64,000 bases of DNA from Streptomyces violaceoruber (lineage in GTDB: Bacteria > Actinomycetota > Actinomycetes > Streptomycetales > Streptomycetaceae): NCBI RefSeq assembly GCF_033406955.1, contig NZ_CP137734.1, positions 4,402,001 to 4,466,000 of the forward strand, given 5' to 3'. This document shows positions 50,093-57,983 of this stretch, one piece after another. Under the pieces are notes generated by a model. The model was given only the letters and a program-made list of their open reading frames with translations, was not told where the DNA came from and searched no databases. Made by a program: the position numbers and the translations under genes. Position 1 is the stretch's first letter; every line of letters begins with the position of its first letter.

Positions 50093-50934
50093 CAATCCGC
50101 ACCACCCGCGAACGCGGCTATGGCCGCGGCGGTCTCCTGCGGTGCGGAGAGCTGGGGGCAGTGCCCGGTCGCGTTCAGCGTCACCAAGCGGCTCGCCGGT
50201 ATCTGCGCGTGGACGAACGCGCCCACCTCCCGTGGGGCGATCGCGTCGCTGGAGCACTGTGCGACCAGCGTCGGCACCCGCACCGGGGCGAGGTCGGCGC
50301 GGTTGTCGGACAGGAACGTCACCCGGGCGAAGACGCGCGCGATGTCCGGGTCGGTGCGGCAGAAGCTGTTGGTCAGTTCCTCGCCCAGTTCCGGCCGCTC
50401 GGGGTTCCCCATGATCACCGGTGCCATCGCCCCCGACCAGCCCAGATAGTTCGCGTCCAGGGAATCGAGCAGCTCCTCGATGTCCGCGGCACTGAAACCA
50501 CCCCGGTAGCCGGTGTCCGGGTCGTCGACGAAGCACGGCGAGGGTGCGAGCAGCACCAACCCGGCGAACGCCTCGGGCTCTCGTACGGCGGCCAGCACGC
50601 CCATCATCGCGCTCACCGAATGTCCCACGAACGTGACGGGCCCCAGCGCCAGCTCCCGGCACAGCTCCAGGACGTCGTCGACGTAACCGTCGAGTGAGCC
50701 GTAGCGCTCCGGGTCCCACGCCGACAGGTTCGAGTTTCCGGAGCCCACGTGATCGAAGAGGACAACGGTGAAATCGCGTTCGAGTATCGGTGTGACCAAA
50801 CGCCACAGGTTCTGGTCACACCCGAAACCGTGCGCCAGCATCACCACCGGCCCGTCGGCCCGTCCGGTCACTGTCACGTGGTTCCTGTCGCGCACGTCCA
50901 TGCGGTACGTCCTCCAAGGCGTCGAGTCAGTCAT
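50092..50934 (-). CDS. rsbQ: RsbQ-like alpha/beta hydrolase
   Basis: A 280-residue alpha/beta hydrolase. GHSVSAMMGVLAAVREPEAF holds the catalytic Ser106, and Asp in QCSSDAIAP and His in TGHCPQ complete the triad. The sequence APSPCFVDDP, NYLGWSG and FCRTDPDIARVFA closely matches what I recall of Bacillus RsbQ, which activates RsbP. It is the first gene of the RsbQ-RsbP-STAS operon. ATG 50934 is chosen; a later ATG at 50901 is possible. Confidence 0.93.
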   Translation of the reverse strand: MTDSTPWRTYRMDVRDRNHVTVTGRADGPVVMLAHGFGCDQNLWRLVTPILERDFTVVLFDHVGSGNSNLSAWDPERYGSLDGYVDDVLELCRELALGPVTFVGHSVSAMMGVLAAVREPEAFAGLVLLAPSPCFVDDPDTGYRGGFSAADIEELLDSLDANYLGWSGAMAPVIMGNPERPELGEELTNSFCRTDPDIARVFARVTFLSDNRADLAPVRVPTLVAQCSSDAIAPREVGAFVHAQIPASRLVTLNATGHCPQLSAPQETAAAIAAFAGGAD

Positions 50935-51045
50935 CGGTGCGTGTCCGCACGCGTCGGCCAGGCGGGTGGACGGTCCCGGTGTCGAGCCGGCCTCGTCCGC
51001 AGTCCGTCGGCCGGGACGGAAGACCTGGATCCGTGCCGGCGTCCC

Positions 51046-51363
51046 TCAGGATCTGCCGGACCTGCCCGGGTCATCGGTACGCACCGCCCCGGTCATCGCC
51101 GCCCGCGCCGTCTCGCAGGGGGGTCCGGCCGCCCGGTCCGGGACGATCCGGGGGACCGGCCCGAGGCGCTCGGTGAGCCCACTGATCAGGGCGGGCGACT
51201 CGGCGGCGAGAATCCCGCGACGCGGCCACCACGCGCCGTCGCACAGGTACGTCGTGAACGGCCGCAGCGGAACTGACCCGGAACGCGAAGAGGGCGTCGC
51301 CGAGTCGTGACCGCCGTCCGCCAGGACACGCACCGGACTCGGGGGACCAGCCAATGTGCTCAC
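51046..51363 (-). CDS. DUF5994 paralog, short form
   Basis: A 105-residue protein with the DUF5994 core CDGAWWPRRGILAAESPALISGLTERLGPVPRI, then a short tail instead of the usual second half. It looks truncated. About 33 bases upstream of the ATG (51363) is a GGAGTAC motif followed by TTGGGAGG, like the upstream regions of the other four paralogs. No function is known for the family. Confidence 0.6.
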   Translation of the reverse strand: MSTLAGPPSPVRVLADGGHDSATPSSRSGSVPLRPFTTYLCDGAWWPRRGILAAESPALISGLTERLGPVPRIVPDRAAGPPCETARAAMTGAVRTDDPGRSGRS

Positions 51364-51822
51364 CCGCCTGCTCGAGACCCCCTCGGCCTCCCAACGTACT
51401 CCGGTCGGCGCACCGTCGCCGAGCGCGGCGGTCGCGGTCGGTTCTCCTGGGGGGGTGCCGAAACATCATCGAAGATTTCCTGCCCTGCCGGCAGAGTGAT
51501 GTGCTTGGTTGCGGACACCCGCCAGCCGGGTTCGGAACCGAGCCCCGGGGTGATCCTCCGGGTCCCGCCCGGAGGATCACTCCCGATCACCGCACGCATC
51601 GCACCCGTAGAGGGGACGTGGCTGCCGGCCGGAGCGGCCCGAGGGCACCGGAGGCCTTCGCATACCGCCCTCCGCTGCCGGTGTCGTCCCCGGTGAGCAG
51701 CGCTGGGCGGACGTCCGGAGACGGGTTGCACACCATGTCCCTGAGCGGTCCGACCTTCCCCCCCCCCCCCCCGCGCCCGGCCCCACCGGGTTCCGTCGGC
51801 ACGCCCTCGCCGTGCGGCCCGC
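51364..51822. other. Intergenic region with a 15-base C tract
   Basis: 459 bases without a convincing gene. It contains the GGAGTAC promoter-like motif of the short DUF5994 gene (about 51397-51402) and an uninterrupted run of 15 C residues at 51758-51772, close to the 3' end of the SRPBCC gene. Short ORFs through the region have no family resemblance. Confidence 0.5.
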
Positions 51823-52785
51823 CTACCGGCCTTGCTCCTCGTCGTCCGCGTCTTCTTCCTCCTCTCCGTCCTCCTCCTCTCCGTCTTCCTCGTCCTCGTC
51901 CTCGTACTGGGCGTCGGCGTCGTCCGCGTCGCCTTCTTCGGGCTCCTCGTCCTCCCCCTCGTCGTCCTCAAGGCCCTCTTCGTGCGATCGGACCACCTCG
52001 CCGTCGCGGATCTCGCCGCGCCAGCCCTCCAGGTCCTCGTCGTCGGAGAGGGTGACGTACCGCAGGAAGTGCTTGAGATCGAGACGCAGGCGGCGGCCCT
52101 GTGCGCGCCAGATGTTGCCGGTCTTCTCGAAGAAGCCGGACGGGTAGTACTCGACCACGGCGACGACCCGGGTGAGATCCGGAGTCAGCTCGTGGAAGCT
52201 GACGGCCCCACGCGTGGTGCCCTTGCCGCCTTCGGAGTTCCAGACGATGCGCTCATCGGGCACCTGCTCCTGAACGGTGGCCTTCCAACTGCGGTTGGAG
52301 AAAGCGATCTTGGCCTTCCAGTCGCTCTCGATCTCGTCCGACTGCGAGACGCTCTGGACACCCTTGGTGAAGGAGCTGAACTCCTCCAGCTGGGTCCAGC
52401 GGTCGTACACGGTGCGCAGGGGCTTGCCGACGTCGACGACCTCGACGATGTTCGTGACCTTCACGCTCCCCGCCTTGCCACCGCCGCCGCCGAAGGCGCC
52501 CTTCACGGTGTCGGCCACCTTGTCCTTCACGTCCCCCGCCTTCTCGCCGAGGAACGCCTTGACCGGCGACTCCCCTTCGCCGAGTACGCGTTTGCCGACG
52601 TTGAGCAAGGTGCTGTTGCCGTCGCCCACGTCTCCCAGGCCCTGCGCGAGATCGCTGATCTTGTCACCGGCCCTGTCCACCAGACGCTGGCCCTGCGCCG
52701 CAGCGAAGGCGGACAACTGCTCCTTGAGCTGGTCCATGCCGGAAGCGCCGGCGTGGGCGGCAGCCTTCTCTTCCGTCTTGGCCAT
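51823..52785 (-). CDS. SRPBCC-domain protein with acidic tail (GvpZ-like)
   Basis: A 320-residue protein. The first ~115 residues are helical and Ala/Gly/Lys-rich; residues ~120-255 form an SRPBCC/polyketide-cyclase-like ligand-binding domain (VYDRWTQLEEFSSFTKGV, and VVAVVEYYPSGFFEKTGNIW). The last ~50 residues are almost all Glu and Asp. The pair with the next gene resembles the non-structural genes I recall as gvpY/gvpZ in Streptomyces gas-vesicle clusters, but no gvpA, F, G, J, L or K gene is here. Confidence 0.7.
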   Translation of the reverse strand: MAKTEEKAAAHAGASGMDQLKEQLSAFAAAQGQRLVDRAGDKISDLAQGLGDVGDGNSTLLNVGKRVLGEGESPVKAFLGEKAGDVKDKVADTVKGAFGGGGGKAGSVKVTNIVEVVDVGKPLRTVYDRWTQLEEFSSFTKGVQSVSQSDEIESDWKAKIAFSNRSWKATVQEQVPDERIVWNSEGGKGTTRGAVSFHELTPDLTRVVAVVEYYPSGFFEKTGNIWRAQGRRLRLDLKHFLRYVTLSDDEDLEGWRGEIRDGEVVRSHEEGLEDDEGEDEEPEEGDADDADAQYEDEDEEDGEEEDGEEEEDADDEEQGR

Positions 52786-52788
52786 GAC

Positions 52789-53388
52789 CTACCTCCTACG
52801 GCTGCCACGGGTGGATGCCTTGCCGGAGGCGCCGTTCTTCTTCGCGGGCGCGGATCCGGCGGCCTTCCTCCCGGCGGCAACCTTCTTCGCCGGAGCGGTC
52901 CGGGGTGCGGACCTCTTCGCCGGGCTCTTCTTCGCCCGGCTCCGACGGGGCGACACCTGGGGTTCCTCCCCTTCTCCTTCTCCAGTCGCTTCTTCCCGCT
53001 CCTTTTCCTCGTCGCCTTCTTCCTCCTCGTCGTCCGGTTCCGTGCCCTCGGAGGATTCCTCGGCCTCGTCGCCCGGGCGGCTCACGAGAGAGTCGGTGCG
53101 CTGCTGCAACGAGGCGGCCAGCGCTGCCAGACGGCGATCGGCAGTCGCGGACAGGGCGGATCGAGCGGCTCCCATGAGTTCCCCACGCATCTGCTCCAGC
53201 AATTGCGCGGCCTGCGGACTTCCGTATGCCTTGCGCAGCGCTCGGTTGAGCAGCTCCTTGGGGCTCAGCAGCCCTTGCCCGGCGAGTACGGAGGCGGCCC
53301 CGATGGCTACTTTGCCCTTCTTGGTGCGACCCAACGCGTATCCGGCGGCGAGGGCGGCGGCGAGCGTGGCTTGCGTCTCGGTTTCCAT
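52789..53388 (-). CDS. Helical, Lys/Ala/Glu-rich protein (GvpY-like)
   Basis: A 199-residue protein, often annotated 'DNA primase' in this family without good reason. Residues 1-105 are a helical domain (ATLAAALAAGYALGRTKKGKVAI, SPKELLNRALRKAYGSPQAAQLLEQMRGELMG). An acidic stretch (EEEEGDEEKEREE) follows, and a tail of AKK/PAKK/RS repeats resembles histone H1. It lies three bases before the SRPBCC gene. ATG 53388 is the start, behind GAGGT. See the SRPBCC entry for the gas-vesicle link. Confidence 0.65.
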   Translation of the reverse strand: METETQATLAAALAAGYALGRTKKGKVAIGAASVLAGQGLLSPKELLNRALRKAYGSPQAAQLLEQMRGELMGAARSALSATADRRLAALAASLQQRTDSLVSRPGDEAEESSEGTEPDDEEEEGDEEKEREEATGEGEGEEPQVSPRRSRAKKSPAKRSAPRTAPAKKVAAGRKAAGSAPAKKNGASGKASTRGSRRR

Positions 53389-53806
53389 GAGTGACCTCAA
53401 GTACGGTCAGCGAATCGTGCTGCTCAGGTCGCATGCGACCCTGCCGCCAGGCTTACGAGTTCCCCACCCCCTGCGCCCCGGCTGGGCGGCTGCGACCCCC
53501 TCTCCACCTTCCTCCCACATCCGCCCGTTCGCATCTCCCCGGAGGCCCCGGTAAGGGGCCCGGCCCCGGCGAACACCGCAGCCGTCCGTCCAGCCCGGAG
53601 GTGTCCCCCGCAGCGGTGCCCGGTGCGGGGGAGACGCTGTCGCGGGTCAGCGCGCGCGCCGGGCACGGCAGTGCGTCGTCACGTTGTCGACACGGCTCGC
53701 AGGCGGGCGAGGGGGTGATCGTGGCGTGCCGGCCGTCGTCGGCCGAGGAGTACCGTGGTGCCGGGAGGCTTTCCGTTTGCCGTTCCCTGGGAGACAGGCG
53801 AGTGCG
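53389..53806. other. Intergenic region between divergent genes
   Basis: 418 bases without a gene. Near 53743-53754 lies CGAGGAGTACCGTGG, 53 bases before the ATG of the next DUF5994 gene, a copy of the shared upstream motif. No hairpin is clear. Confidence 0.5.
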
Positions 53807-54340
53807 ATGTCCGACCCCGATCCCCCGCGGGTGACCAGGCTCCTGCCCGACGCCGTGCACCAGGCCGTTCCACGACCGGGAAGCGCGGTGGTGCGGCTTC
53901 AGACAACCCATGACCGGAAGGGTGCGCTCGATGGGGCGTGGTGGCCCCGCTCCCGCGACATCACCGGCGAACTTCCCAGCCTCGTGTCCGCGCTGTCCAA
54001 GTACCTCGGGCCGGTCACACGTGTCGGCCTGGACAGGGACGCCTGGGACGGACTGCCGACGCGGATGACGATCGACGGCCGCGTCGTCCACATCGACTCC
54101 TTCCCGGTCGGAGACGACACCGTGCTCATCACCCGGGGCGGCACCGATCTCTTCTCGCTACTTGTGATTCCGCCGCACACCGCGCTCGACGCGGCGCGCG
54201 CCGCCATGGCCGCGGCCGTGCGCGCCGGCAGTCAGACGCCGGCGGAACAGATCCTCATCGACACCGGTACGGAAGGCGTGGGGTCGGCGCACGCCCCCCA
54301 CGCTGTTTCACGCCACGGCCGCCATGAGCCGGGCCGCTGA
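53807..54340 (+). CDS. DUF5994 paralog
   Basis: A 177-residue protein with LDGAWWPRSRDITGELPSLVSALSKYLGPVTRVGLDRDAWD, then LFSLLVIPPHTALDAARAAM, the two conserved DUF5994 blocks. No active site or membrane helix is seen; the family is small, cytoplasmic and of unknown function. The C-terminus has extra His/Arg residues and overlaps the 3' end of the convergent paralog by 33 bases. Confidence 0.85.
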   Translation: MSDPDPPRVTRLLPDAVHQAVPRPGSAVVRLQTTHDRKGALDGAWWPRSRDITGELPSLVSALSKYLGPVTRVGLDRDAWDGLPTRMTIDGRVVHIDSFPVGDDTVLITRGGTDLFSLLVIPPHTALDAARAAMAAAVRAGSQTPAEQILIDTGTEGVGSAHAPHAVSRHGRHEPGR

Positions 54341-54709
54341 CGAGGCGCTCGTCGGGGGCGGCACCACGAGGAGATCCCAACGGCCGGCGGTGTAGGACTG
54401 CAGCAGGATCCTGTGCGGGTTGAGCACCTCGGCGAAACGGTCGACCGCCACCTCGTGACCATTGACGACGACCCCACGGCGCGGGACAGGCTGCCAGTGG
54501 CGGGGATTGACGGCCACGTGGGTGAGTCGGCCCCACAGCGGATCGATCACGTCGGCGAGTTCGCCGAGTTCCCGTGCCAGGTCGCGGGTCCGTGGCCACC
54601 AGGCGCCGTCCGGACGGCCGAAACGGCTGGCGGATCCGAGGACGAGGCGCGCGGCACGTGGCCGGAACGGTGCCGTGTGCGGACGGAGCGGAATGGTGTT
54701 CAAGGTCAT
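54308..54709 (-). CDS. DUF5994 paralog
   Basis: A 133-residue protein: RPDGAWWPRTRDLARELGELADVIDPLWGRLTHVAVNPRHWQ, RRGVVVNGHEVAVDRF and WDLLVVPPPTSASSAARLM. It is the closest to the family norm of the five paralogs. It is divergent from the copy at 55082; both share GAGTAGCCTGA motifs upstream. Confidence 0.85.
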   Translation of the reverse strand: MTLNTIPLRPHTAPFRPRAARLVLGSASRFGRPDGAWWPRTRDLARELGELADVIDPLWGRLTHVAVNPRHWQPVPRRGVVVNGHEVAVDRFAEVLNPHRILLQSYTAGRWDLLVVPPPTSASSAARLMAAVA

Positions 54710-55081
54710 GACGAAAAGCCTGACTGCGGGCCTGCGTCGACCGACGGAGCGCCCGGTGGTGGGTGATCGAGGACGGGACCGGCGGCGCCGGTGCGCGAAG
54801 GCCCTCGACGTCTCAGGCTACTCCTCGATGCGCCCGGACAAGAGGCATCGGCCTCATCGGCTGGACTCCAGCACGACCGGACCGGGTGCGCCCCCCGGGT
54901 CGTGTGCCTGGGGGCCTCCCGGGATGTCATGACGACCCTCGGCGTACGGCACGCTCGGGCGCCGCGAAGAGTAGCCTGAAGGAACCGGGGACACTCCGTG
55001 TACGGACATACGCGCCTGTGCCGTTCTCGGTGATCGAATACGCCGGGTCGGCTCAGGCCCGCCCGGGTCAGGGTTCGCGTG
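54710..55081. other. Divergent promoter region of two DUF5994 genes
   Basis: 372 bases. On the minus strand GAGGAGTAGCCTGAGACG lies about 110 bases before the 54709 start; on the plus strand GAAGAGTAGCCTGAAGG lies at about 54965-54980, some 100 bases before the 55082 start. These near-mirror copies probably hold the -10 boxes (TAGCCT). Confidence 0.55.
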
Positions 55082-55672
55082 ATGACTGCGACCGTCTCCC
55101 CTCCGATGACGTCCCAAGACCGGCGTCCCGCGTCTTCTGTGCGTCTGTCACTCGCTCCCGCCGGTTCCGCACCCGCCCTGCTGGACGGAGCCTGGTGGCC
55201 ACGTTCGCGTGATCTCACCGCCGAACTGCCTGCCCTGACCTCTGTTCTCGATCCGCTGTGGGGGCGGATCACGCGGGTCACGGTGAATCCCGCCCAGTGG
55301 CCGGTCGTCCCGCGCAAGGTGCCTGCCGCCGGGCACGTGGTGAAGGTGGGCTGGTTCCGCTTCGAGCAGGACGAGCACGAACTCCTGTTGCTCTGCTACC
55401 ACGTGGGTCGCTGGAACCTGCTGGTCGTTCCCCCGCGGACGGATCCGGCCGCGGCCATGTGGCTGATGGCGGCGGCCAGTGACCCGCGCCGGACCTCCTC
55501 CGCGAGCAGCCTGGTGGCGGAGGCCGCGCGTCTGGCGGTGACCGCCGAGTCCGACCGCACCGGGGAAGCGGTGTGGGAGTCCGAAGGGGGACACGGAACC
55601 GGTGCTCCAGTCCTTCCCGCGTGGGACCGGGCGGTCACCGAGGCGTCGGCGGACCTGCCGGAGAGGGCGTGA
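55082..55672 (+). CDS. DUF5994 paralog
   Basis: A 196-residue protein with LDGAWWPRSRDLTAELPALTSVLDPLWGRITRVTVNPAQWP and WNLLVVPPRTDPAAAMWLM, plus a C-terminal extension of about 60 residues not seen in the others. A GTG at 55079 directly precedes the ATG. Its stop overlaps the GTG of the next small gene (GTGA), so the two are one operon. Confidence 0.85.
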   Translation: MTATVSPPMTSQDRRPASSVRLSLAPAGSAPALLDGAWWPRSRDLTAELPALTSVLDPLWGRITRVTVNPAQWPVVPRKVPAAGHVVKVGWFRFEQDEHELLLLCYHVGRWNLLVVPPRTDPAAAMWLMAAASDPRRTSSASSLVAEAARLAVTAESDRTGEAVWESEGGHGTGAPVLPAWDRAVTEASADLPERA

Positions 55673-55953
55673 GGACCGTGGACATCCTGGTGACCGTGAT
55701 CGTGCTGCTGGCGGTGATCGCGTCAGGCGCGTTCCTCATCCACCGGCTGAACTCTCAGCACGGAGACAGGGGCGCCGCCTTCCACTACGGCCGTGGCGGT
55801 GTCGTCGCGCCCGACCGGAAGACCGACGAAGGGCCAGCCGTACGCCGACGGCCCTCCGCCGCGAACGACGCCGACGAACGCCGGGGCCGTGGGGGCGGCG
55901 GACGCGGACGGCTGCGCCCTCGGCGCCGTACCCACGGCGTATCGGCGCGCTAG
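55669..55953 (+). CDS. Small membrane protein with basic tail
   Basis: A 94-residue protein with one N-terminal membrane helix (ILVTVIVLLAVIASGAFLI) and an Arg/Gly-rich cytoplasmic tail (GRGGGGRGRLRPRRR). It is coupled to the DUF5994 gene upstream and ends in a 4-base overlap with the 3' end of the desaturase gene. No family is recognised. Confidence 0.7.
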   Translation: MRTVDILVTVIVLLAVIASGAFLIHRLNSQHGDRGAAFHYGRGGVVAPDRKTDEGPAVRRRPSAANDADERRGRGGGGRGRLRPRRRTHGVSAR

Positions 55954-56987
55954 GCGCGGACGCGGGTCCGTCGGAGCGGGGCGCCGGCGTCGTGGAGGCT
56001 GGTGAGCGCCAGCCGGTAGGAGGCGACCAGGCCCGTCTCCGCGTAGTCCACGCCAAGGTCCCGGCAGTACCGCCGGACGATGGCGCGGGCCTTGCGCAGG
56101 TTGGGGCTGGGCATGCTCGGGAACAGATGGTGCTCGATCTGGTGGTTCAGGCCGCCGAGCGCCAAGTCGGTGAACAGGCCGCCGTTGACGTTGCGTGAGG
56201 TGAGCACCTGGCGGCGGAGGAAGTCGGGGCGGTCGTCGGCCGTCAGGATCGGCATCCCCTTGTGGTTGGGGGCGAAGGCCGAACCGAGGTAGACGCCGAA
56301 CAGGCACTGGTGGACGGCGAGGAAGGCGATCGCCATGCCGGGCGGCAGGACCCAGAACAGGGCGGTCAGGTAGACGGCGCAGTGCGCGAGGAGCAGAGCG
56401 CCGTCCAGTGCCCGGCGTTTGAGCCGACGGTTGGCCATGGCCCTGCCGCTCGCAACGTGCAGATTGAAGCCCTCCAGCGTGAGCAGGGGAAAGAACAGGA
56501 ACGCCTGCCAGCGGCCGAGGAGGCGGGGCAGTCCGGTGGCGGCACGGGCCTGGTCCGGGGACCAGACGAGCAGGTCGGGGCCGATGTCGGGGTCGAGGTC
56601 CTCGGTGTTGGGGTTGGCATGGTGACGGGTGTGCTTGTCCTGCCACCAGCCGTAACTCATGCCGATCGACGCGCCGGCGATCCGTCCGGACAGCTCGCTG
56701 GCCCGACGGCGACGGAACACCTGACGATGGGCCATGTCATGCGCGACCAGAGCGACTTGTCCGTACATGACGGCCAGGAACGCGGCGATCGCCAGTGTCC
56801 ACCAGGAGGCGCCGACGAGGACGAACGCGGCCCATCCGGCGGCGTAGAGCCCCGTCACCGCGGTGATCCGTAACGTGTAGTAGCCGGGGCGGCGCCCCAG
56901 CAGTCCGGCATCCGCGACCTTCTTCGACAGCCGGGCGAAGTCGCTGCCGGGGGTGTCGGAACGTGTCGCGTTGGTGGCCATGGTCAT
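55950..56987 (-). CDS. Membrane fatty-acid desaturase
   Basis: A 345-residue acyl-lipid desaturase with the three histidine boxes HDMAHR, HTRHH and HQIEHH that bind the di-iron centre, and four membrane helices. QxxHH in the third box is the front-end/linoleoyl-CoA-type signature. It introduces double bases into fatty-acyl chains, changing membrane fluidity, as expected for a stress block. ATG 56987 is the start. Confidence 0.95.
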   Translation of the reverse strand: MTMATNATRSDTPGSDFARLSKKVADAGLLGRRPGYYTLRITAVTGLYAAGWAAFVLVGASWWTLAIAAFLAVMYGQVALVAHDMAHRQVFRRRRASELSGRIAGASIGMSYGWWQDKHTRHHANPNTEDLDPDIGPDLLVWSPDQARAATGLPRLLGRWQAFLFFPLLTLEGFNLHVASGRAMANRRLKRRALDGALLLAHCAVYLTALFWVLPPGMAIAFLAVHQCLFGVYLGSAFAPNHKGMPILTADDRPDFLRRQVLTSRNVNGGLFTDLALGGLNHQIEHHLFPSMPSPNLRKARAIVRRYCRDLGVDYAETGLVASYRLALTSLHDAGAPLRRTRVRA

Positions 56988-57087
56988 GAGGACGTCTCTC
57001 TGAGAAGCGGGCGGATGACTCGGGGCGTCCCCAGGCCGAGTCGGGCACGGGGAGCGGGTGCGTACACGGACGTGCCCGCGGCGGCTC

Positions 57088-57588
57088 CTACCACCGAGGG
57101 GCGCGGGTTCCCCGCCCGGCGGGACCCACACGGCCGTGCGGACCTGCCGCCGCCGTCGGGGTCGGAGGCCGGGCTCCGTCGGCGCCGGGCCGCCGGTCGT
57201 CCAGAGCGGCGGCCATGAGGAGAGCGGCCGCTTCCTCCGTCGCATCCGGCGGGATCACCTGAAGGTCCCGGCGGCCGAGTCCGGGGGAGAGCAGGACAAC
57301 CCGGTCCGGGGCGTGCGGCGACGCGGGAGCCTTGTGCAGACGTACGACCTGGGTGGCGACGAACATGCGCCCTGGTGCCGCCGACCAGGCCGCGGCGTCC
57401 ACGGTGACGCCGGTGATGTCGCCCCACGCGCTCGGCAGCGCGGCGAGCATCTTCGGGAGCTGGGTCAGAAGGTCGCGGGAGTGTGGCCACCACACTCCGT
57501 CGATCCGACGCGGCAGCGCGCCGTGCGGCGCGAGACGCAGGCGGACGAGGGGGAGGGGCAGGGGCGGGGTGGGCAGTGCGGTGATCAC
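57088..57588 (-). CDS. DUF5994 paralog
   Basis: A 166-residue protein: RIDGVWWPHSRDLLTQLPKMLAALPSAWGDITGVTVDAAAWS and RDLQVIPPDATEEAAALLM, with a Pro/Arg/Ala-rich tail. It starts with a GTG at 57588. The shared GGGGAGTAGGCTGACGAG motif lies almost 300 bases upstream, near 57884, so the leader would be long. Confidence 0.8.
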   Translation of the reverse strand: MITALPTPPLPLPLVRLRLAPHGALPRRIDGVWWPHSRDLLTQLPKMLAALPSAWGDITGVTVDAAAWSAAPGRMFVATQVVRLHKAPASPHAPDRVVLLSPGLGRRDLQVIPPDATEEAAALLMAAALDDRRPGADGARPPTPTAAAGPHGRVGPAGRGTRAPRW

Positions 57589-57983
57589 GTGGGTTCTCTC
57601 TGACGAGGTGGGTTGCCCGCCTGTTCGACAGGGCACGGCGGCCGACGGTTCGCGTGCCCTGGCGGGCAGCGCCGGACGTGGCCGATGGGATCCGGGTGCT
57701 GGAGGTCGTGCCTGGCCGCTCTTGCCGGAGGAAAGCGCCGACGACCGCAGCGAGTTCGCGGGAGGGGAGTCGGCGGGCGCATGCGGGGCGGAGGGGGAGA
57801 CCTCCCGCGCGACGAACGCCGGCGGATACCTGGGTGGAGCCGGTCCGCCACCGGCGTGCCTGATGCCCTCGGTCTCGTCAGCCTACTCCCCGGTGCGTAA
57901 AGGCGGCGTGACAGCCGGTCATCAGTGCCGTGGCAGCGGCGGGCGCCTCTGCGGCACCGGCCCGGACCGACGGCCACCACGTC
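57589..57983. other. Intergenic region upstream of a DUF5994 gene
   Basis: 395 bases with no gene I accept. It holds the minus-strand GGGGAGTAGGCTGAC motif near 57881-57892. The plus-strand ORFs through it have no family resemblance. Confidence 0.5.

Noticed and set aside
51735..52055. Plus-strand Pro/Arg-rich ORF running through the C tract near 51.75 kb.
   Set aside because: It arises from the GC-rich antisense of the SRPBCC gene's acidic tail and has no ribosome site or family resemblance.
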